Shown piece after piece: positions 32,280-45,746 of a stretch of 64,000 nt of DNA. How positions within the stretch are numbered: the stretch's first letter is position 1; each line of letters begins with the position of its first letter. Source of the stretch: Grimontia kaedaensis (GTDB lineage Bacteria; Pseudomonadota; Gammaproteobacteria; Enterobacterales; Vibrionaceae); the NCBI RefSeq assembly GCF_023746615.1, contig NZ_CP082275.1, positions 3,534,001-3,598,000 on the forward strand, given 5' to 3'. The notes under the pieces are model-generated. The model saw only the letters and a list, made by a program, of their open reading frames with translations. It did not search any database and had not been told where the DNA came from. Both the position numbers and the translations under genes were made by a program.

Positions 32280-35200
32280 TTAGTTCTCGTCGCTCAGACC
32301 TGCATTCAGCAGTGCTGCCAGATCCTGAGATGCTTGTTCAGCATCGATTTGCGGAGCTACTGGTTCTTCTACCACGTTGCGACGCGCTTGGCGCGACTTG
32401 TGGTAAGCAAAACCGGTACCCGCAGGGATAAGACGACCAACGATTACGTTCTCTTTCAGGCCGCGCAGTTCGTCGCGCTTGCCAGATACAGCTGCTTCGG
32501 TCAGTACGCGGGTCGTTTCCTGGAACGACGCCGCAGAGATGAACGATTCAGTTGCCAGAGACGCTTTGGTGATACCCAGCAGATCACGCTCGAAGCTTGC
32601 AGGCTGTTTGCCTTCTGCTTCCAGCATACGGTTCGCGATAGTTACGCGAGAGTATTCTACCTGCTCGCCTTCCAGGAACTCAGAGTCGCCTGAAGACAGG
32701 ATAGTTACTTTGCGCAGCATCTGACGAACGATAGTCTCGATGTGCTTATCGTTAATCTTAACGCCCTGCAGACGGTAAACGTCTTGTACTTCGTTAGTGA
32801 TGTACTCAGTTACCGCACGCACGCCACGAAGACGCAGAATGTCGTGTGGAGATTCTGGACCATCGGCGATGACGTCGCCTTTCTCAACCTTCTCACCTTC
32901 AAATACGTTCAGCTGACGCCACTTAGGAATCATCTCTTCGTATGGAGAACCGTCAGTTGGCGTGATGATCAGGCGGCGTTTACCTTTCGTTTCTTTACCG
33001 AAGGAAACTGCACCCGTGATCTCTGCCAGAATTGCAGGCTCTTTAGGCTTACGAGCTTCGAACAGGTCCGCAACGCGTGGCAGACCACCGGTGATATCTT
33101 TCGTACCGCCAGATTCCTGAGGAATACGAGACAGAGTATCACCCACGCCTACGTTTGCACCGTCTTCAAGCTGGACAATTGCTTTACCAGGCAGGAAGTA
33201 TTGTGCAGGCATATCAGTACCTGGGATCACCACAGCGTTACCAGATGCATCAAGCAGTCGAACGGTAGGACGCATGTCTTTACCCGCTGACGTACGCTCT
33301 GCAGCGTCCAGAACAACCATTGAAGACAGACCGGTCAGTTCATCCGTTTGACGTTGAACGGTTACACCGTCAATCATGTCAACGAACTCGATACGACCTT
33401 CTACTTCAGTGATGATCGGCATGGTGTGCGGATCCCAGTTAGCCACTGTTTCGCCCGCGTTAACTGCATCGCCATCCAGCTTGTTCAGTACACAACCGTA
33501 AGGCAGCTTGTAGCTTTCCTTGGTACGGCCGAACTCATCAACGATAGTCAGCTCAGATGCACGTGAAGTGATCACCAGCTTGCCAGCGTTGTTGGTAACG
33601 AACTTCGCATTGTGCAGGTGCATAGAACCGTTGTTCTTCACCTGGATGCTGCTTTCTGCTGCCGCACGAGATGCCGCACCACCGATGTGGAACGTACGCA
33701 TCGTCAACTGGGTACCTGGTTCACCGATTGACTGTGCCGCGATAACACCAACAGACTCGCCGTGGTTAACAATGTGACCACGAGCCAGGTCGCGACCGTA
33801 ACAGTTTGCACAACAACCGAAGTCAGTTTCACAGGTTACGACAGAACGCACTTTCACCTGGTCAACAGAGTTTTGCTCCAGGATGTCACACCACTTCTCA
33901 TCAAGCAGGGTGTTGCGTGGCGCCAGTACTTCATCAGTACCTGGCTTGAGTACGTCTTCTGCAACCACACGGCCCAGAACACGCTCACGCAGTGCTTCTT
34001 TAACGTCACCACCTTCGATAACTGCCATCATGTTGATACCTTCTGAGGTACCACAGTCAGTTTCAGTAACCACAACGTCTTGAGCTACGTCTACCAGACG
34101 ACGGGTCAGGTAACCGGAGTTCGCAGTCTTCAGTGCTGTATCCGCAAGACCTTTACGTGCACCGTGCGTCGAAATGAAGTACTGAAGTACGTTCAGACCT
34201 TCACGGAAGTTTGCGGTGATTGGCGTTTCGATGATCGAGCCATCTGGTTTCGCCATCAGACCACGCATACCCGCCAACTGACGAATCTGTGCAGCAGAAC
34301 CACGAGCACCTGAGTCGGCCATCATGTATACGCTGTTGAACGACTTCTGCTCTTCTTCTTCACCATCACGGTTAATCACGGTGTCAAAAGACAGGTTATC
34401 CATCATCGCTTTAGCAACTTGTTCGTTCGCTGCAGCCCAGATATCGATAACTTTGTTGTAACGTTCGCCAGCAGTAACCAGACCAGACTGGAACTGCTCC
34501 TGGATCTCAGCAACTTCAGCTTCTGCTGCTTCGATCAGGTCGTATTTCGCCTGTGGGATAACCATGTCGTCGATACCAACAGATACACCAGACAGTGCCG
34601 CATAAGCGAAACCGGTGTACATGATTTGGTCAGCGAAGATAACGGTATCTTTCAGACCCAGTGCACGGTAACAGGTGTTCAGCAGAGCAGAGATTTGCTT
34701 CTTGCCCAGCGCCTGGTTAACGATGCTGTATGGCAGGCCTTCAGGCACGATTTGCCACAACATTGCACGACCGACAGTGGTGTCCACCAGCTCAATTTTC
34801 TCAGAGCGGTTACCCATTTCGTCGAACAGCACTTCTTTGATACGAACCTTAACGCGTGCGTGCAGTTCTGCGCTGCCAGTACGGTATGCTTTTTCAGCTT
34901 CCGCAGGGCCAGACAGGTAAAGTGCTTCACCTTTCGCGTTAACTTTCTCACGGGTCATGTAGTACAGACCCAATACAACGTCCTGAGAAGGTACGATGAT
35001 TGGATCACCGGACGCAGGAGACAGGATGTTGTTGGTCGACATCATCAGAGCACGCGCTTCTAGCTGTGCTTCCAGTGTCAGAGGTACGTGAACAGCCATC
35101 TGGTCACCATCGAAGTCGGCGTTGTATGCCGCACAAACGAGTGGGTGCAGTTGGATTGCTTTACCTTCAATGAGCACTGGCTCAAACGCCTGGATACCCA

Positions 35201-36494
35201 GACGGTGAAGTGTCGGCGCACGGTTCAGCAGTACTGGGTGTTCACGGATAACTTCATCCAGAATATCCCATACGACAGCTTCTTCGCGCTCTACCATCTT
35301 TTTAGCCGCTTTGATGGTGGTCGCTAGACCACGAGCTTCCAGCTTGCCGTAGATAAATGGTTTGAACAGCTCAAGTGCCATCTTCTTAGGAAGACCACAC
35401 TGGTGCAGACGCAGGTATGGACCAACGGTGATTACCGAACGGCCAGAGTAGTCTACACGCTTACCAAGCAGGTTCTGACGGAAGCGACCTTGCTTACCTT
35501 TGATCATGTCAGCCAGAGACTTCAGAGGACGCTTGTTCGAACCAGTAATGGCACGACCACGACGACCGTTGTCCAGCAGGGCATCAACTGACTCTTGCAG
35601 CATACGTTTTTCGTTACGTACGATGATGTCAGGTGCAGCCAGATCCAGCAGGCGCTTCAGACGGTTGTTACGGTTGATAACACGACGGTACAGATCGTTC
35701 AGATCTGATGTCGCGAAACGACCGCCATCCAGTGGTACCAGCGGACGCAGATCCGGCGGCAGTACTGGAAGAACAGTCAGGATCATCCACTCAGGATTGT
35801 TTCCAGACTGCAGGAATGCTTCAACAAGCTTCAGGCGCTTGGTGATTTTCTTGCGCTTGGTTTCAGAGTTGGTTTCTTCCAGCTCTTCGCGCATCAGTTC
35901 AGCTTCAGCTGTGAGGTCCATGTTCGCCAGCAGGGCTTTCACTGCTTCGGCACCCATACGAGCGTCGAATTCATCACCCCATTGCTCCAACGCGTCCAGA
36001 TACTGTTCTTCAGACAGCATTTGGCTACGCTCAAGATCGGTCATGCCTGGTTCGATCACAACGTATGATTCGAAGTACAGAACACGCTCGATGTCACGCA
36101 GAGGCATGTCCATCAGCAAACCGATACGGCTAGGCAGTGATTTCAGGAACCAGATGTGGGCAACAGGTGAAGCCAGCTCAATGTGACCCATACGCTCACG
36201 ACGTACTTTGGTCTGAGTAACTTCAACACCACATTTTTCACAGATCACGCCACGGTGCTTCAGGCGCTTGTATTTACCACAAAGACATTCGTAGTCTTTT
36301 ACCGGGCCAAAGATACGTGCACAGAACAGACCGTCACGCTCAGGCTTAAAGGTACGGTAGTTAATGGTTTCTGGCTTTTTCACTTCACCGAAAGACCATG
36401 AACGGATCATGTCTGGTGAAGCAAGACCGATTTTGATTGCATCAAATTCTTCGGTCTTGTGCTGTGCTTTCAGAAACTTAAGTAAGTCTTTCAC
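32280..36494 (-). CDS. rpoC: RNA polymerase beta' subunit
   Basis: 1404 residues from a GTG at 36494 with AGGAG 6 bases upstream; this gives V/M-K-D-L-L-K-F-L-K as in E. coli, while the ORF start at 36536 adds 14 unrelated residues. It forms the catalytic half of core RNA polymerase. The N-terminal zinc site is C-L-C-G-K-Y-K-R-L-K...C-E-K-C-G, and the active-site Mg loop is N-A-D-F-D-G-D-Q-M. The second zinc site C-E-T-D-F-G-C-C-A-N-C is also present. It follows rpoB after about 140 bases and ends the rplJL-rpoBC transcript. Confidence 0.99.
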   Translation of the reverse strand: MKDLLKFLKAQHKTEEFDAIKIGLASPDMIRSWSFGEVKKPETINYRTFKPERDGLFCARIFGPVKDYECLCGKYKRLKHRGVICEKCGVEVTQTKVRRERMGHIELASPVAHIWFLKSLPSRIGLLMDMPLRDIERVLYFESYVVIEPGMTDLERSQMLSEEQYLDALEQWGDEFDARMGAEAVKALLANMDLTAEAELMREELEETNSETKRKKITKRLKLVEAFLQSGNNPEWMILTVLPVLPPDLRPLVPLDGGRFATSDLNDLYRRVINRNNRLKRLLDLAAPDIIVRNEKRMLQESVDALLDNGRRGRAITGSNKRPLKSLADMIKGKQGRFRQNLLGKRVDYSGRSVITVGPYLRLHQCGLPKKMALELFKPFIYGKLEARGLATTIKAAKKMVEREEAVVWDILDEVIREHPVLLNRAPTLHRLGIQAFEPVLIEGKAIQLHPLVCAAYNADFDGDQMAVHVPLTLEAQLEARALMMSTNNILSPASGDPIIVPSQDVVLGLYYMTREKVNAKGEALYLSGPAEAEKAYRTGSAELHARVKVRIKEVLFDEMGNRSEKIELVDTTVGRAMLWQIVPEGLPYSIVNQALGKKQISALLNTCYRALGLKDTVIFADQIMYTGFAYAALSGVSVGIDDMVIPQAKYDLIEAAEAEVAEIQEQFQSGLVTAGERYNKVIDIWAAANEQVAKAMMDNLSFDTVINRDGEEEEQKSFNSVYMMADSGARGSAAQIRQLAGMRGLMAKPDGSIIETPITANFREGLNVLQYFISTHGARKGLADTALKTANSGYLTRRLVDVAQDVVVTETDCGTSEGINMMAVIEGGDVKEALRERVLGRVVAEDVLKPGTDEVLAPRNTLLDEKWCDILEQNSVDQVKVRSVVTCETDFGCCANCYGRDLARGHIVNHGESVGVIAAQSIGEPGTQLTMRTFHIGGAASRAAAESSIQVKNNGSMHLHNAKFVTNNAGKLVITSRASELTIVDEFGRTKESYKLPYGCVLNKLDGDAVNAGETVANWDPHTMPIITEVEGRIEFVDMIDGVTVQRQTDELTGLSSMVVLDAAERTSAGKDMRPTVRLLDASGNAVVIPGTDMPAQYFLPGKAIVQLEDGANVGVGDTLSRIPQESGGTKDITGGLPRVADLFEARKPKEPAILAEITGAVSFGKETKGKRRLIITPTDGSPYEEMIPKWRQLNVFEGEKVEKGDVIADGPESPHDILRLRGVRAVTEYITNEVQDVYRLQGVKINDKHIETIVRQMLRKVTILSSGDSEFLEGEQVEYSRVTIANRMLEAEGKQPASFERDLLGITKASLATESFISAASFQETTRVLTEAAVSGKRDELRGLKENVIVGRLIPAGTGFAYHKSRQARRNVVEEPVAPQIDAEQASQDLAALLNAGLSDEN

Positions 36495-36636
36495 ATTCGG
36501 CTCCTGTGAGGAGTTGACCCATAAAAGTGCAGACACTCTGCACTTTCATATTGATACCGGAAATTCCCTTTGTATTTGAGATGCAGCCTTATTGCTGCAT
36601 CTCGTTTTACGCTGGGAAGTGCAAACAAGCCTAGGC

Positions 36637-40662
<4,026 letters not shown>

Positions 40663-40825
40663 AGGGTTCCTCAGCTCGCTGATAAGTGACCCAAACTGTC
40701 CAGACTGAGGGACAGTAACTAATAACCACCGTTTACTGTAGGAACATCAGAGGGTTAATTCCGATGTATTTGCATGGTCAGCAGTGACTAAACGGGGTGC
40801 AAAATTCACCACTGCCCTACAGCGC

Positions 40826-40875
40826 AAAAAGGCCGGTGGCTATTTAGCCACCAGCCATTAGCCTTTTCAGGCTAA
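40826..40875 (-). terminator. rplL-rpoB attenuator and processing hairpins
   Basis: Leftward, a first hairpin TTAGCC...GGCTAA (plus 40858-40875) is followed by a strong 12-bp stem (plus arms 40831-40842 and 40845-40856, one mismatch) and TTTTT. A partial terminator at this junction is known in E. coli, and transcription must continue into rpoB. Confidence 0.85.
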
Positions 40876-40890
40876 GAAGCTAAGCAATAA

Positions 40891-41259
40891 TTACTTAACT
40901 TCAACAGAAGCACCAGCTTCTTCCAGATCTTTCTTCAGAGCTTCTGCTTCTTCTTTAGAAACAGCTTCTTTCAGAGGTGCTGGAGCGCCGTCAACAACTG
41001 CTTTCGCTTCTTTCAGACCCAGACCAGTCGCGCCGCGAACTGCTTTGATTACTGCAACTTTGTTTGGACCAGCAGCAGTCAGGATTACGTCGAATTCAGT
41101 TTGCTCTTCTGCAGCTTCACCAGCAGCTGCGCCGCCAGCAACAACTGCTGCAGCAGCAGAAACACCGAACTTCTCTTCCATAGCTTCGATCAGTTCAACA
41201 ACTTGCATTACAGACATTTCTGCAACTGCGTCTAGGATTTGCTCGTTAGTGATAGACAT
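40891..41259 (-). CDS. rplL: ribosomal protein L7/L12
   Basis: 122 residues from the ATG at 41259 (AAAGAGA upstream); the frame is open to 41283. Four copies form the ribosomal stalk with L10 and recruit GTPase factors. It has the N-terminal dimerisation domain (1-30), an Ala/Gly hinge (about 38-52) and the C-terminal domain with the V-K-x-V-R-G-x-T-G-L-G-L-K-E-A-K pattern. It lies 60 bases after rplJ on the same transcript and before the rpoB attenuator. Confidence 0.99.
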   Translation of the reverse strand: MSITNEQILDAVAEMSVMQVVELIEAMEEKFGVSAAAAVVAGGAAAGEAAEEQTEFDVILTAAGPNKVAVIKAVRGATGLGLKEAKAVVDGAPAPLKEAVSKEEAEALKKDLEEAGASVEVK

Positions 41260-41319
41260 AACAATTCTCTTTAAAGTCAACAATTAGTTTAAATAGCAAC
41301 CAGTAAAAAGCAATGCGAA

Positions 41320-41808
41320 TTACGCAGCTTCTTTCTGATCGCGAACAGCCGCGATAGTGCGAACCAGCTTGCCAGCAGACGCTTCTTTCATGCACATCAT
41401 CAGACGTGCGATAGCTTCGTCGTAAGTTGGCAGCGTTGCCAGTACGTCAGCGTTAGTCAGCGCGCCTTCGAATGCAGCAGCTTTGATCTCGAAATCTTTG
41501 TTCTCTTTCGCGAAGTCTTTAAAAAGACGCGCTGCAGCACCTGGGTGCTCAGTAGAGAACGCAATCAGTGTAGGACCAACAAAAATGTCTTTCAGACATT
41601 CGTAGTCAGTACCGTCTACTGCACGACGAGCCAGTGTGTTACGAACAACTTTCATGTAAACACCCGCTTCACGCGCTTGTTTACGAAGAGAAGTCATCGC
41701 GCCAACTGTTACGCCGCGAGAATCAGCTACAACTGCAGACAGGGCACCGCTGGCAGCTTCGTTGACTTCAGCAACAATTGCTTTTTTGTCTTGAAGATTT
41801 AATGCCAT
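41320..41808 (-). CDS. rplJ: ribosomal protein L10
   Basis: 162 residues, close to E. coli L10 (165). It anchors L7/L12 dimers to 23S rRNA helices 42-44. The start M-A-L-N-L-Q-D-K-K-A-I-V-A-E-V is typical, as is the R-N-T-L-A-R-R-A segment near residue 56. L10 with L7/L12 represses its own translation by binding the leader RNA upstream (41828-42006). GGAG lies close upstream of the ATG. Confidence 0.99.
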   Translation of the reverse strand: MALNLQDKKAIVAEVNEAASGALSAVVADSRGVTVGAMTSLRKQAREAGVYMKVVRNTLARRAVDGTDYECLKDIFVGPTLIAFSTEHPGAAARLFKDFAKENKDFEIKAAAFEGALTNADVLATLPTYDEAIARLMMCMKEASAGKLVRTIAAVRDQKEAA

Positions 41809-41827
41809 TTGGATTTGCTCCTGGATT

Positions 41828-42006
41828 GTTTTTACACCACTCGCTGCTTCACAGCAGGAGAGTAATTACGGCGCAGATCCAAGAAAGAAATATATCTATC
41901 ATGTTCCTGGCACCGTCTACGTAGGTAACGATTAAGTCTTACTTATGTAAGACGCCTACGGTCTTGGACGAAGTTCAGCAAGCCGAACTTAGCCATAAAT
42001 TTGAAG
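41828..42006 (-). ncRNA. L10 leader (autoregulatory 5' UTR of rplJL)
   Basis: A leader of about 180 bases lies between the rplJ promoter and rplJ, as in E. coli where L10-L12 binds it. A two-part stem is seen: CGTAGG (41920-41925) with CCTACG (41955-41960) encloses a GTCTTAC/GTAAGAC hairpin (41936-41942 and 41947-41953) with an internal loop. Boundaries are approximate. Confidence 0.75.
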
Positions 42007-42012
42007 CGACGA

Positions 42013-42041
42013 ATTGTACAGCAACTCATCGCCTCAAGCAA
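42013..42041 (-). promoter_or_regulatory. promoter of rplJL-rpoBC
   Basis: Leftward TTGCTT (plus 42036-42041), a 17-base spacer and TACAAT (plus 42013-42018). The -35 box abuts the rplA stop codon (42042). It corresponds to the known L10 promoter of E. coli. Confidence 0.8.
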
Positions 42042-42746
42042 TTAGTTTGATTGTGCGTCCAGAGTGTTCTGGTCAACCGCAACACCTGCACCCATAGTGG
42101 TAGAGATGCTTACTTTCTTGATGAAAGCGCCTTTTGCTGAAGAAGGCTTAGCTTTCTTCAGAGCTACCAGCAGAGCTTCCAGGTTACCTTTCAGCTTGTC
42201 AGCGTCGAAGTCAACCTTACCGATGGTGGTGTGGATGATACCGTTCTTGTCGTTACGGTAACGAACCTGACCAGCTTTAGCGTTCTTAACTGCTTCAGCA
42301 ACGTTAGGAGTTACAGTACCAACTTTCGGGTTTGGCATCAGACCGCGAGGACCCAGGATAGTACCCAGTTGACCTACAACGCGCATTGCATCTGGAGATG
42401 CGATAACTACGTCGAAGTTCATTTCGCCTTTCTTAACTTGCTCAGCCAGGTCTTCCATACCAACGATGTCAGCACCCGCTTCTTTAGCAGCTTCAGCGTT
42501 CGCACCTTGAGTGAATACCGCTACGCGGATGTCACGGCCAGTACCGTGTGGCAGTACAGTTGCGCCACGAACGTTTTGGTCTGATTTACGTGCATCGATG
42601 CCCAGGTTAACAGCAACGTCTACACTTTCAACGAATTTAGCAGTAGCCAGTTCTTTCAGAAGAGCAACAGCTTCGTTGATGTCGTACTCACGAGTCACAT
42701 CAACTTTCTCGCGGATTACGCGCATGCGCTTAGTCAGTTTTGCCAT
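42042..42746 (-). CDS. rplA: ribosomal protein L1
   Basis: 234 residues, the E. coli length. L1 forms the mobile stalk near the E site and represses its own operon mRNA. The start M-A-K-L-T-K-R-M-R and the R-G-L-M-P-N-P-K-V-G-T-V-T segment near residue 128 are signatures. It follows rplK after 4 bases, so the two are coupled. Confidence 0.99.
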   Translation of the reverse strand: MAKLTKRMRVIREKVDVTREYDINEAVALLKELATAKFVESVDVAVNLGIDARKSDQNVRGATVLPHGTGRDIRVAVFTQGANAEAAKEAGADIVGMEDLAEQVKKGEMNFDVVIASPDAMRVVGQLGTILGPRGLMPNPKVGTVTPNVAEAVKNAKAGQVRYRNDKNGIIHTTIGKVDFDADKLKGNLEALLVALKKAKPSSAKGAFIKKVSISTTMGAGVAVDQNTLDAQSN

Positions 42747-42750
42747 TGTC

Positions 42751-43179
42751 TTAACCCTCTACTACCAGACCCATTGAACGAGCGGTACCAGCGATTGAGC
42801 GTTTCATCGCTTCAATGTCTGCACCAGTCATGTCTTTCGCTTTAGTTTCAGCGATTTCCTGGATCTGAGCGTCGGTAACAGTACCAACTTTCTCAGTGTT
42901 AGGACGGCCTGAACCAGACTTAATACCTGCTGCTTTCTTCAGCAGAATTGCTGCAGGTGGAGTCTTCATTTCGAAAGTGAAAGAACGGTCGCTGTATACA
43001 GAGATAACTACTGGAGTTGGCAGACCTTTCTCTAGAGATTCTGTACGTGCGTTGAACGCTTTACAGAATTCCATGATGTTCACGCCGTGCTGACCCAGAG
43101 CTGGACCAACTGGTGGACTTGGGTTAGCCATACCAGCTGCAACTTGCAGCTTGATGTAAGCTTCTACTTTTTTAGCCAT
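42751..43179 (-). CDS. rplK: ribosomal protein L11
   Basis: 142 residues, the E. coli length. L11 shapes the GTPase-associated centre and is needed for RelA activation. The N-terminal Y-I-K-L-Q-V-A-A-G-M-A-N-P-S-P-P-V-G-P-A is the family signature. PrmA, encoded at 9122-10006, methylates it. It is the first gene of the rplKA transcript from the promoter at 43254-43282. Confidence 0.99.
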   Translation of the reverse strand: MAKKVEAYIKLQVAAGMANPSPPVGPALGQHGVNIMEFCKAFNARTESLEKGLPTPVVISVYSDRSFTFEMKTPPAAILLKKAAGIKSGSGRPNTEKVGTVTDAQIQEIAETKAKDMTGADIEAMKRSIAGTARSMGLVVEG

Positions 43180-43240
43180 TACTAAATACCTAAATTTGGG
43201 TTCAAACGTCTACTTTCGACAAGCAGACTCCCCGTTTAAC

Positions 43241-43275
43241 AAAAGGGCGCGAAATTGTATTCAAATTTCGCGCCC
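43241..43275 (-). terminator. intrinsic terminator after nusG
   Basis: GGGCGCGAAATT (43245-43256) and AATTTCGCGCCC (43264-43275) form a 12-bp stem with a 7-base loop. Leftward it is followed by TTTTGTT. The rplK promoter occupies the same bases. Confidence 0.9.
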
Positions 43276-43282
43276 CTCGCAA
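43254..43282 (-). promoter_or_regulatory. promoter of rplK-rplA inside the nusG terminator
   Basis: Leftward TTGCGA (plus 43277-43282), a 17-base spacer and TACAAT (plus 43254-43259). The -10 box lies in the terminator loop and arm, and most of the spacer is the other arm. Confidence 0.8.
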
Positions 43283-43303
43283 CTGTTACCGAGCAAAAAA
43301 TGA

Positions 43304-43849
43304 TCAGGATTTTTCTACTTGGCTGAATTCCAGTTCTACCGGTGTTGCACGGCCGAAGATAGAGACAGATACCTTCAAGCGGCTCTTTTCGTAATCGACT
43401 TCTTCTACCACACCGTTGAAGTCCGCAAATGGGCCTTCAGTAACACGGATAACTTCACCCGCTTCATACACAGTTTTGTGTACTGGCGATTCGCTCGCTT
43501 TCTCCAGACGGTTCAAGATAGCGTCTGCTTCTTTATCAGAAATCGGCGCTGGGCGATCTGGTGTACCGCCGATGAAGCCCATTACACGTGGTACGCTACG
43601 CACCAGGTGCCATGACTCATCGTTCATCAGCATCTGAACCAAAACATAACCTGGGAAGAACTTACGCTCGCTCTTGCGACGCTGACCTGCGCGCATTTCA
43701 ACTACTTCCTCGGTCGGTACCAGTACCTCACCAAAGAAGTCTTCCATCTCGTGCATTTTGATATGTTCTTTCAGCGACTTCGCTACACGGCCTTCAAAGC
43801 CAGAGAAAGCCTGAACAACATACCAACGTTTTTTTGGAGCTTCGCTCAT
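43304..43849 (-). CDS. nusG: transcription termination/antitermination factor NusG
   Basis: 181 residues, identical in length to E. coli NusG. The ATG at 43849 gives M-S-E-A-P-K-K-R-W-Y-V-V-Q-A-F-S-G; the open frame to 44026 adds 59 residues overlapping secE. The N-terminal domain binds RNA polymerase; the C-terminal KOW domain (V-I-R-V-T-E-G-P-F-A-D-F-N-G near residue 130) binds Rho or ribosomal protein S10. It lies 10 bases after secE. Confidence 0.99.
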   Translation of the reverse strand: MSEAPKKRWYVVQAFSGFEGRVAKSLKEHIKMHEMEDFFGEVLVPTEEVVEMRAGQRRKSERKFFPGYVLVQMLMNDESWHLVRSVPRVMGFIGGTPDRPAPISDKEADAILNRLEKASESPVHKTVYEAGEVIRVTEGPFADFNGVVEEVDYEKSRLKVSVSIFGRATPVELEFSQVEKS

Positions 43850-43859
43850 GTAGTTAACC

Positions 43860-44231
43860 TCACACGCCAGTGAATAGGCGGACCAGACGGACCATGATTC
43901 CGTCGATGCCCCACAGGATGAGCGCCATGACGACAGTGACAGCCAGAACGATGAGAGTGGTCTGCAAAGTTTCCTGGCGAGTAGGCCATACCACTTTACG
44001 CACTTCCATACGCGATTCACGTGCAAAGGTGATCGCTGCTTTACCTTTGGCAGTCAGTGCGGCAACACCACCAGCGGCGGCGACCAACACAACTACAGCT
44101 GCAGCTCGTAGCACGACAGACATATCACTGTACAGGCTATTTCCCACTACCGCTACGGCCAATAAGGCAAAGACCACAACCCATTTCAGGGCGTCCATTG
44201 ACCCGGTTTGGGCTTCAGCATTCGCTTTCAT
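43860..44231 (-). CDS. secE: protein translocase subunit SecE
   Basis: 123 residues with three hydrophobic segments (about 14-32, 38-58, 92-115), the three-helix form seen in E. coli. SecE clamps SecY in the inner-membrane translocon. The conserved motif E-V-R-K-V-V-W-P-T-R-Q-E-T just before the last helix is present. It starts the secE-nusG operon; a leader hairpin ACCTCGC/GCGAGGT lies at 44272-44289. Confidence 0.97.
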   Translation of the reverse strand: MKANAEAQTGSMDALKWVVVFALLAVAVVGNSLYSDMSVVLRAAAVVVLVAAAGGVAALTAKGKAAITFARESRMEVRKVVWPTRQETLQTTLIVLAVTVVMALILWGIDGIMVRLVRLFTGV

Positions 44232-44271
44232 ACATTCTACCTGTAACTAGTCTACTTCATAGACGACAACA

Positions 44272-44289
44272 ACCTCGCGTCAGCGAGGT
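44272..44289 (-). promoter_or_regulatory. leader hairpin upstream of secE
   Basis: ACCTCGC (44272-44278) and GCGAGGT (44283-44289) form a perfect 7-bp stem with a GTCA loop, 40 bases before the secE start on the leftward transcript. No T-run follows, so it may be a stability or processing element. Confidence 0.55.
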
Positions 44290-44404
44290 AAAAGAACAAG
44301 GAAAATAGCTTTAGATTCATATGATCGTCTATTTTCTTATCCCTAAAACAATGTTCACTGCGGCAAATCGGTGAAAAAAAGTTCAATCCAAAGATTTGGC
44401 GCAG

Positions 44405-44432
44405 AAAAAGGGCATCAAATGATGCCCTTTTT
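44405..44432 (-). terminator. intrinsic terminator after tuf
   Basis: AAAAAGGGCATCA (44405-44417) and TGATGCCCTTTTT (44420-44432) form a 13-bp palindrome with A and T tails on both sides. Confidence 0.93.
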
Positions 44433-44451
44433 GCTAGTCCGTCGTCAAATC

Positions 44452-45636
44452 TTATTCGACGATTTTAGCAACAACGCCCGCACCAACAGTACGGCCGCCT
44501 TCACGGATTGCAAAGCGCAGACCTTCGTCCATCGCGATTGGTGCAATCAGAGTTACAACCATTTGGATGTTGTCGCCTGGCATTACCATCTCAACGCCTT
44601 CTGGCAGTTCGATAGTACCGGTCACGTCAGTCGTACGGAAGTAGAACTGTGGACGGTAGCCTTTGAAGAACGGAGTATGACGGCCGCCTTCGTCTTTAGA
44701 CAGAACGTATACTTCTGACTCGAAAGTTGTGTGAGGAGTGATAGAACCAGGCTTAGCCAGTACTTGACCACGCTCAACTTCGTCACGCTTAGTACCACGC
44801 AGCAGAACACCAACGTTCTCACCTGCACGGCCTTCGTCAAGAAGCTTACGGAACATCTCAACGCCAGTACAAGTAGTAGTGGTAGTCTCTTTGATACCTA
44901 CGATAGCAACTTCGTCACCTACGCGAACGATACCTTGCTCAACACGACCCGTTACAACAGTACCACGGCCTTGGATTGAGAATACGTCTTCGATTGGCAG
45001 GATGAATGGCTTGTCGATCGCACGCTCTGGCTCTGGGATGTATGAATCCAGTGCTTCTGCCAGCTCAACGATTTTCGCTTCCCACTCAGCTTCGCCGTTC
45101 AGTGCACCCAGTGCAGAACCTTGAATAACTGGGCAGTCGTCGCCTGGGAATTCGTACTCAGACAGCAGTTCACGAACTTCCATCTCAACCAGCTCAAGCA
45201 GCTCTTCGTCGTCAACCATGTCACACTTGTTCATGAATACAAGGATGTATGGAATACCAACCTGGCGACCCAGCAGGATGTGCTCACGAGTTTGTGGCAT
45301 TGGACCGTCAGTTGCCGCAACAACCAGGATACCACCGTCCATTTGCGCAGCACCGGTGATCATGTTTTTAACATAGTCAGCGTGTCCTGGGCAGTCTACG
45401 TGTGCGTAGTGGCGAGTTGGAGTATCGTACTCTACGTGTGAAGTAGAGATAGTGATACCACGCTCGCGCTCTTCTGGCGCGTTATCGATTGATGCGAAGT
45501 CACGCGCTGAACCGCCGTAAGTTTTAGACAGTACAGTACAGATTGCTGCAGTCAGAGTGGTTTTACCGTGGTCAACGTGGCCGATAGTACCAACGTTAAC
45601 GTGCGGTTTCGTACGTTCAAATTTTTCTTTAGACAT
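44452..45636 (-). CDS. tuf: elongation factor Tu
   Basis: 394 residues, as in E. coli. EF-Tu with GTP brings aminoacyl-tRNA to the ribosome. G1 is G-H-V-D-H-G-K-T, G3 D-C-P-G-H, G4 N-K-C-D (residues 135-138 region), where many species also have Cys. The ATG at 45636 gives M-S-K-E-K-F-E-R; the open frame to 45807 runs into tRNA-Thr. It is the last gene of a Thr-Tyr-Gly-Thr tRNA operon, the same order as E. coli tufB; a second tuf copy with rpsL-fusA is expected elsewhere. Confidence 0.99.
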   Translation of the reverse strand: MSKEKFERTKPHVNVGTIGHVDHGKTTLTAAICTVLSKTYGGSARDFASIDNAPEERERGITISTSHVEYDTPTRHYAHVDCPGHADYVKNMITGAAQMDGGILVVAATDGPMPQTREHILLGRQVGIPYILVFMNKCDMVDDEELLELVEMEVRELLSEYEFPGDDCPVIQGSALGALNGEAEWEAKIVELAEALDSYIPEPERAIDKPFILPIEDVFSIQGRGTVVTGRVEQGIVRVGDEVAIVGIKETTTTTCTGVEMFRKLLDEGRAGENVGVLLRGTKRDEVERGQVLAKPGSITPHTTFESEVYVLSKDEGGRHTPFFKGYRPQFYFRTTDVTGTIELPEGVEMVMPGDNIQMVVTLIAPIAMDEGLRFAIREGGRTVGAGVVAKIVE

Positions 45637-45746
45637 GACAGTCCCTCTAAGCACGGTATTTTGGTGGTTTAACGACCACACATACAACAAACGGATTTTT
45701 GTTGAGTATATGACAAATGGCTTGAAGTAACTTTGGGGAGAAAGAG

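Noticed and set aside
34419..35063. Long plus-strand frames opposite rpoC and rpoB (such as this and 36592-37764)
   Set aside because: They are antisense shadows of highly expressed genes with biased codons; no family match and no ribosome binding site.
43850..44026. N-terminal extension of nusG of 59 codons
   Set aside because: It overlaps secE and is not part of the family; the start at 43849 gives the standard 181 residues.
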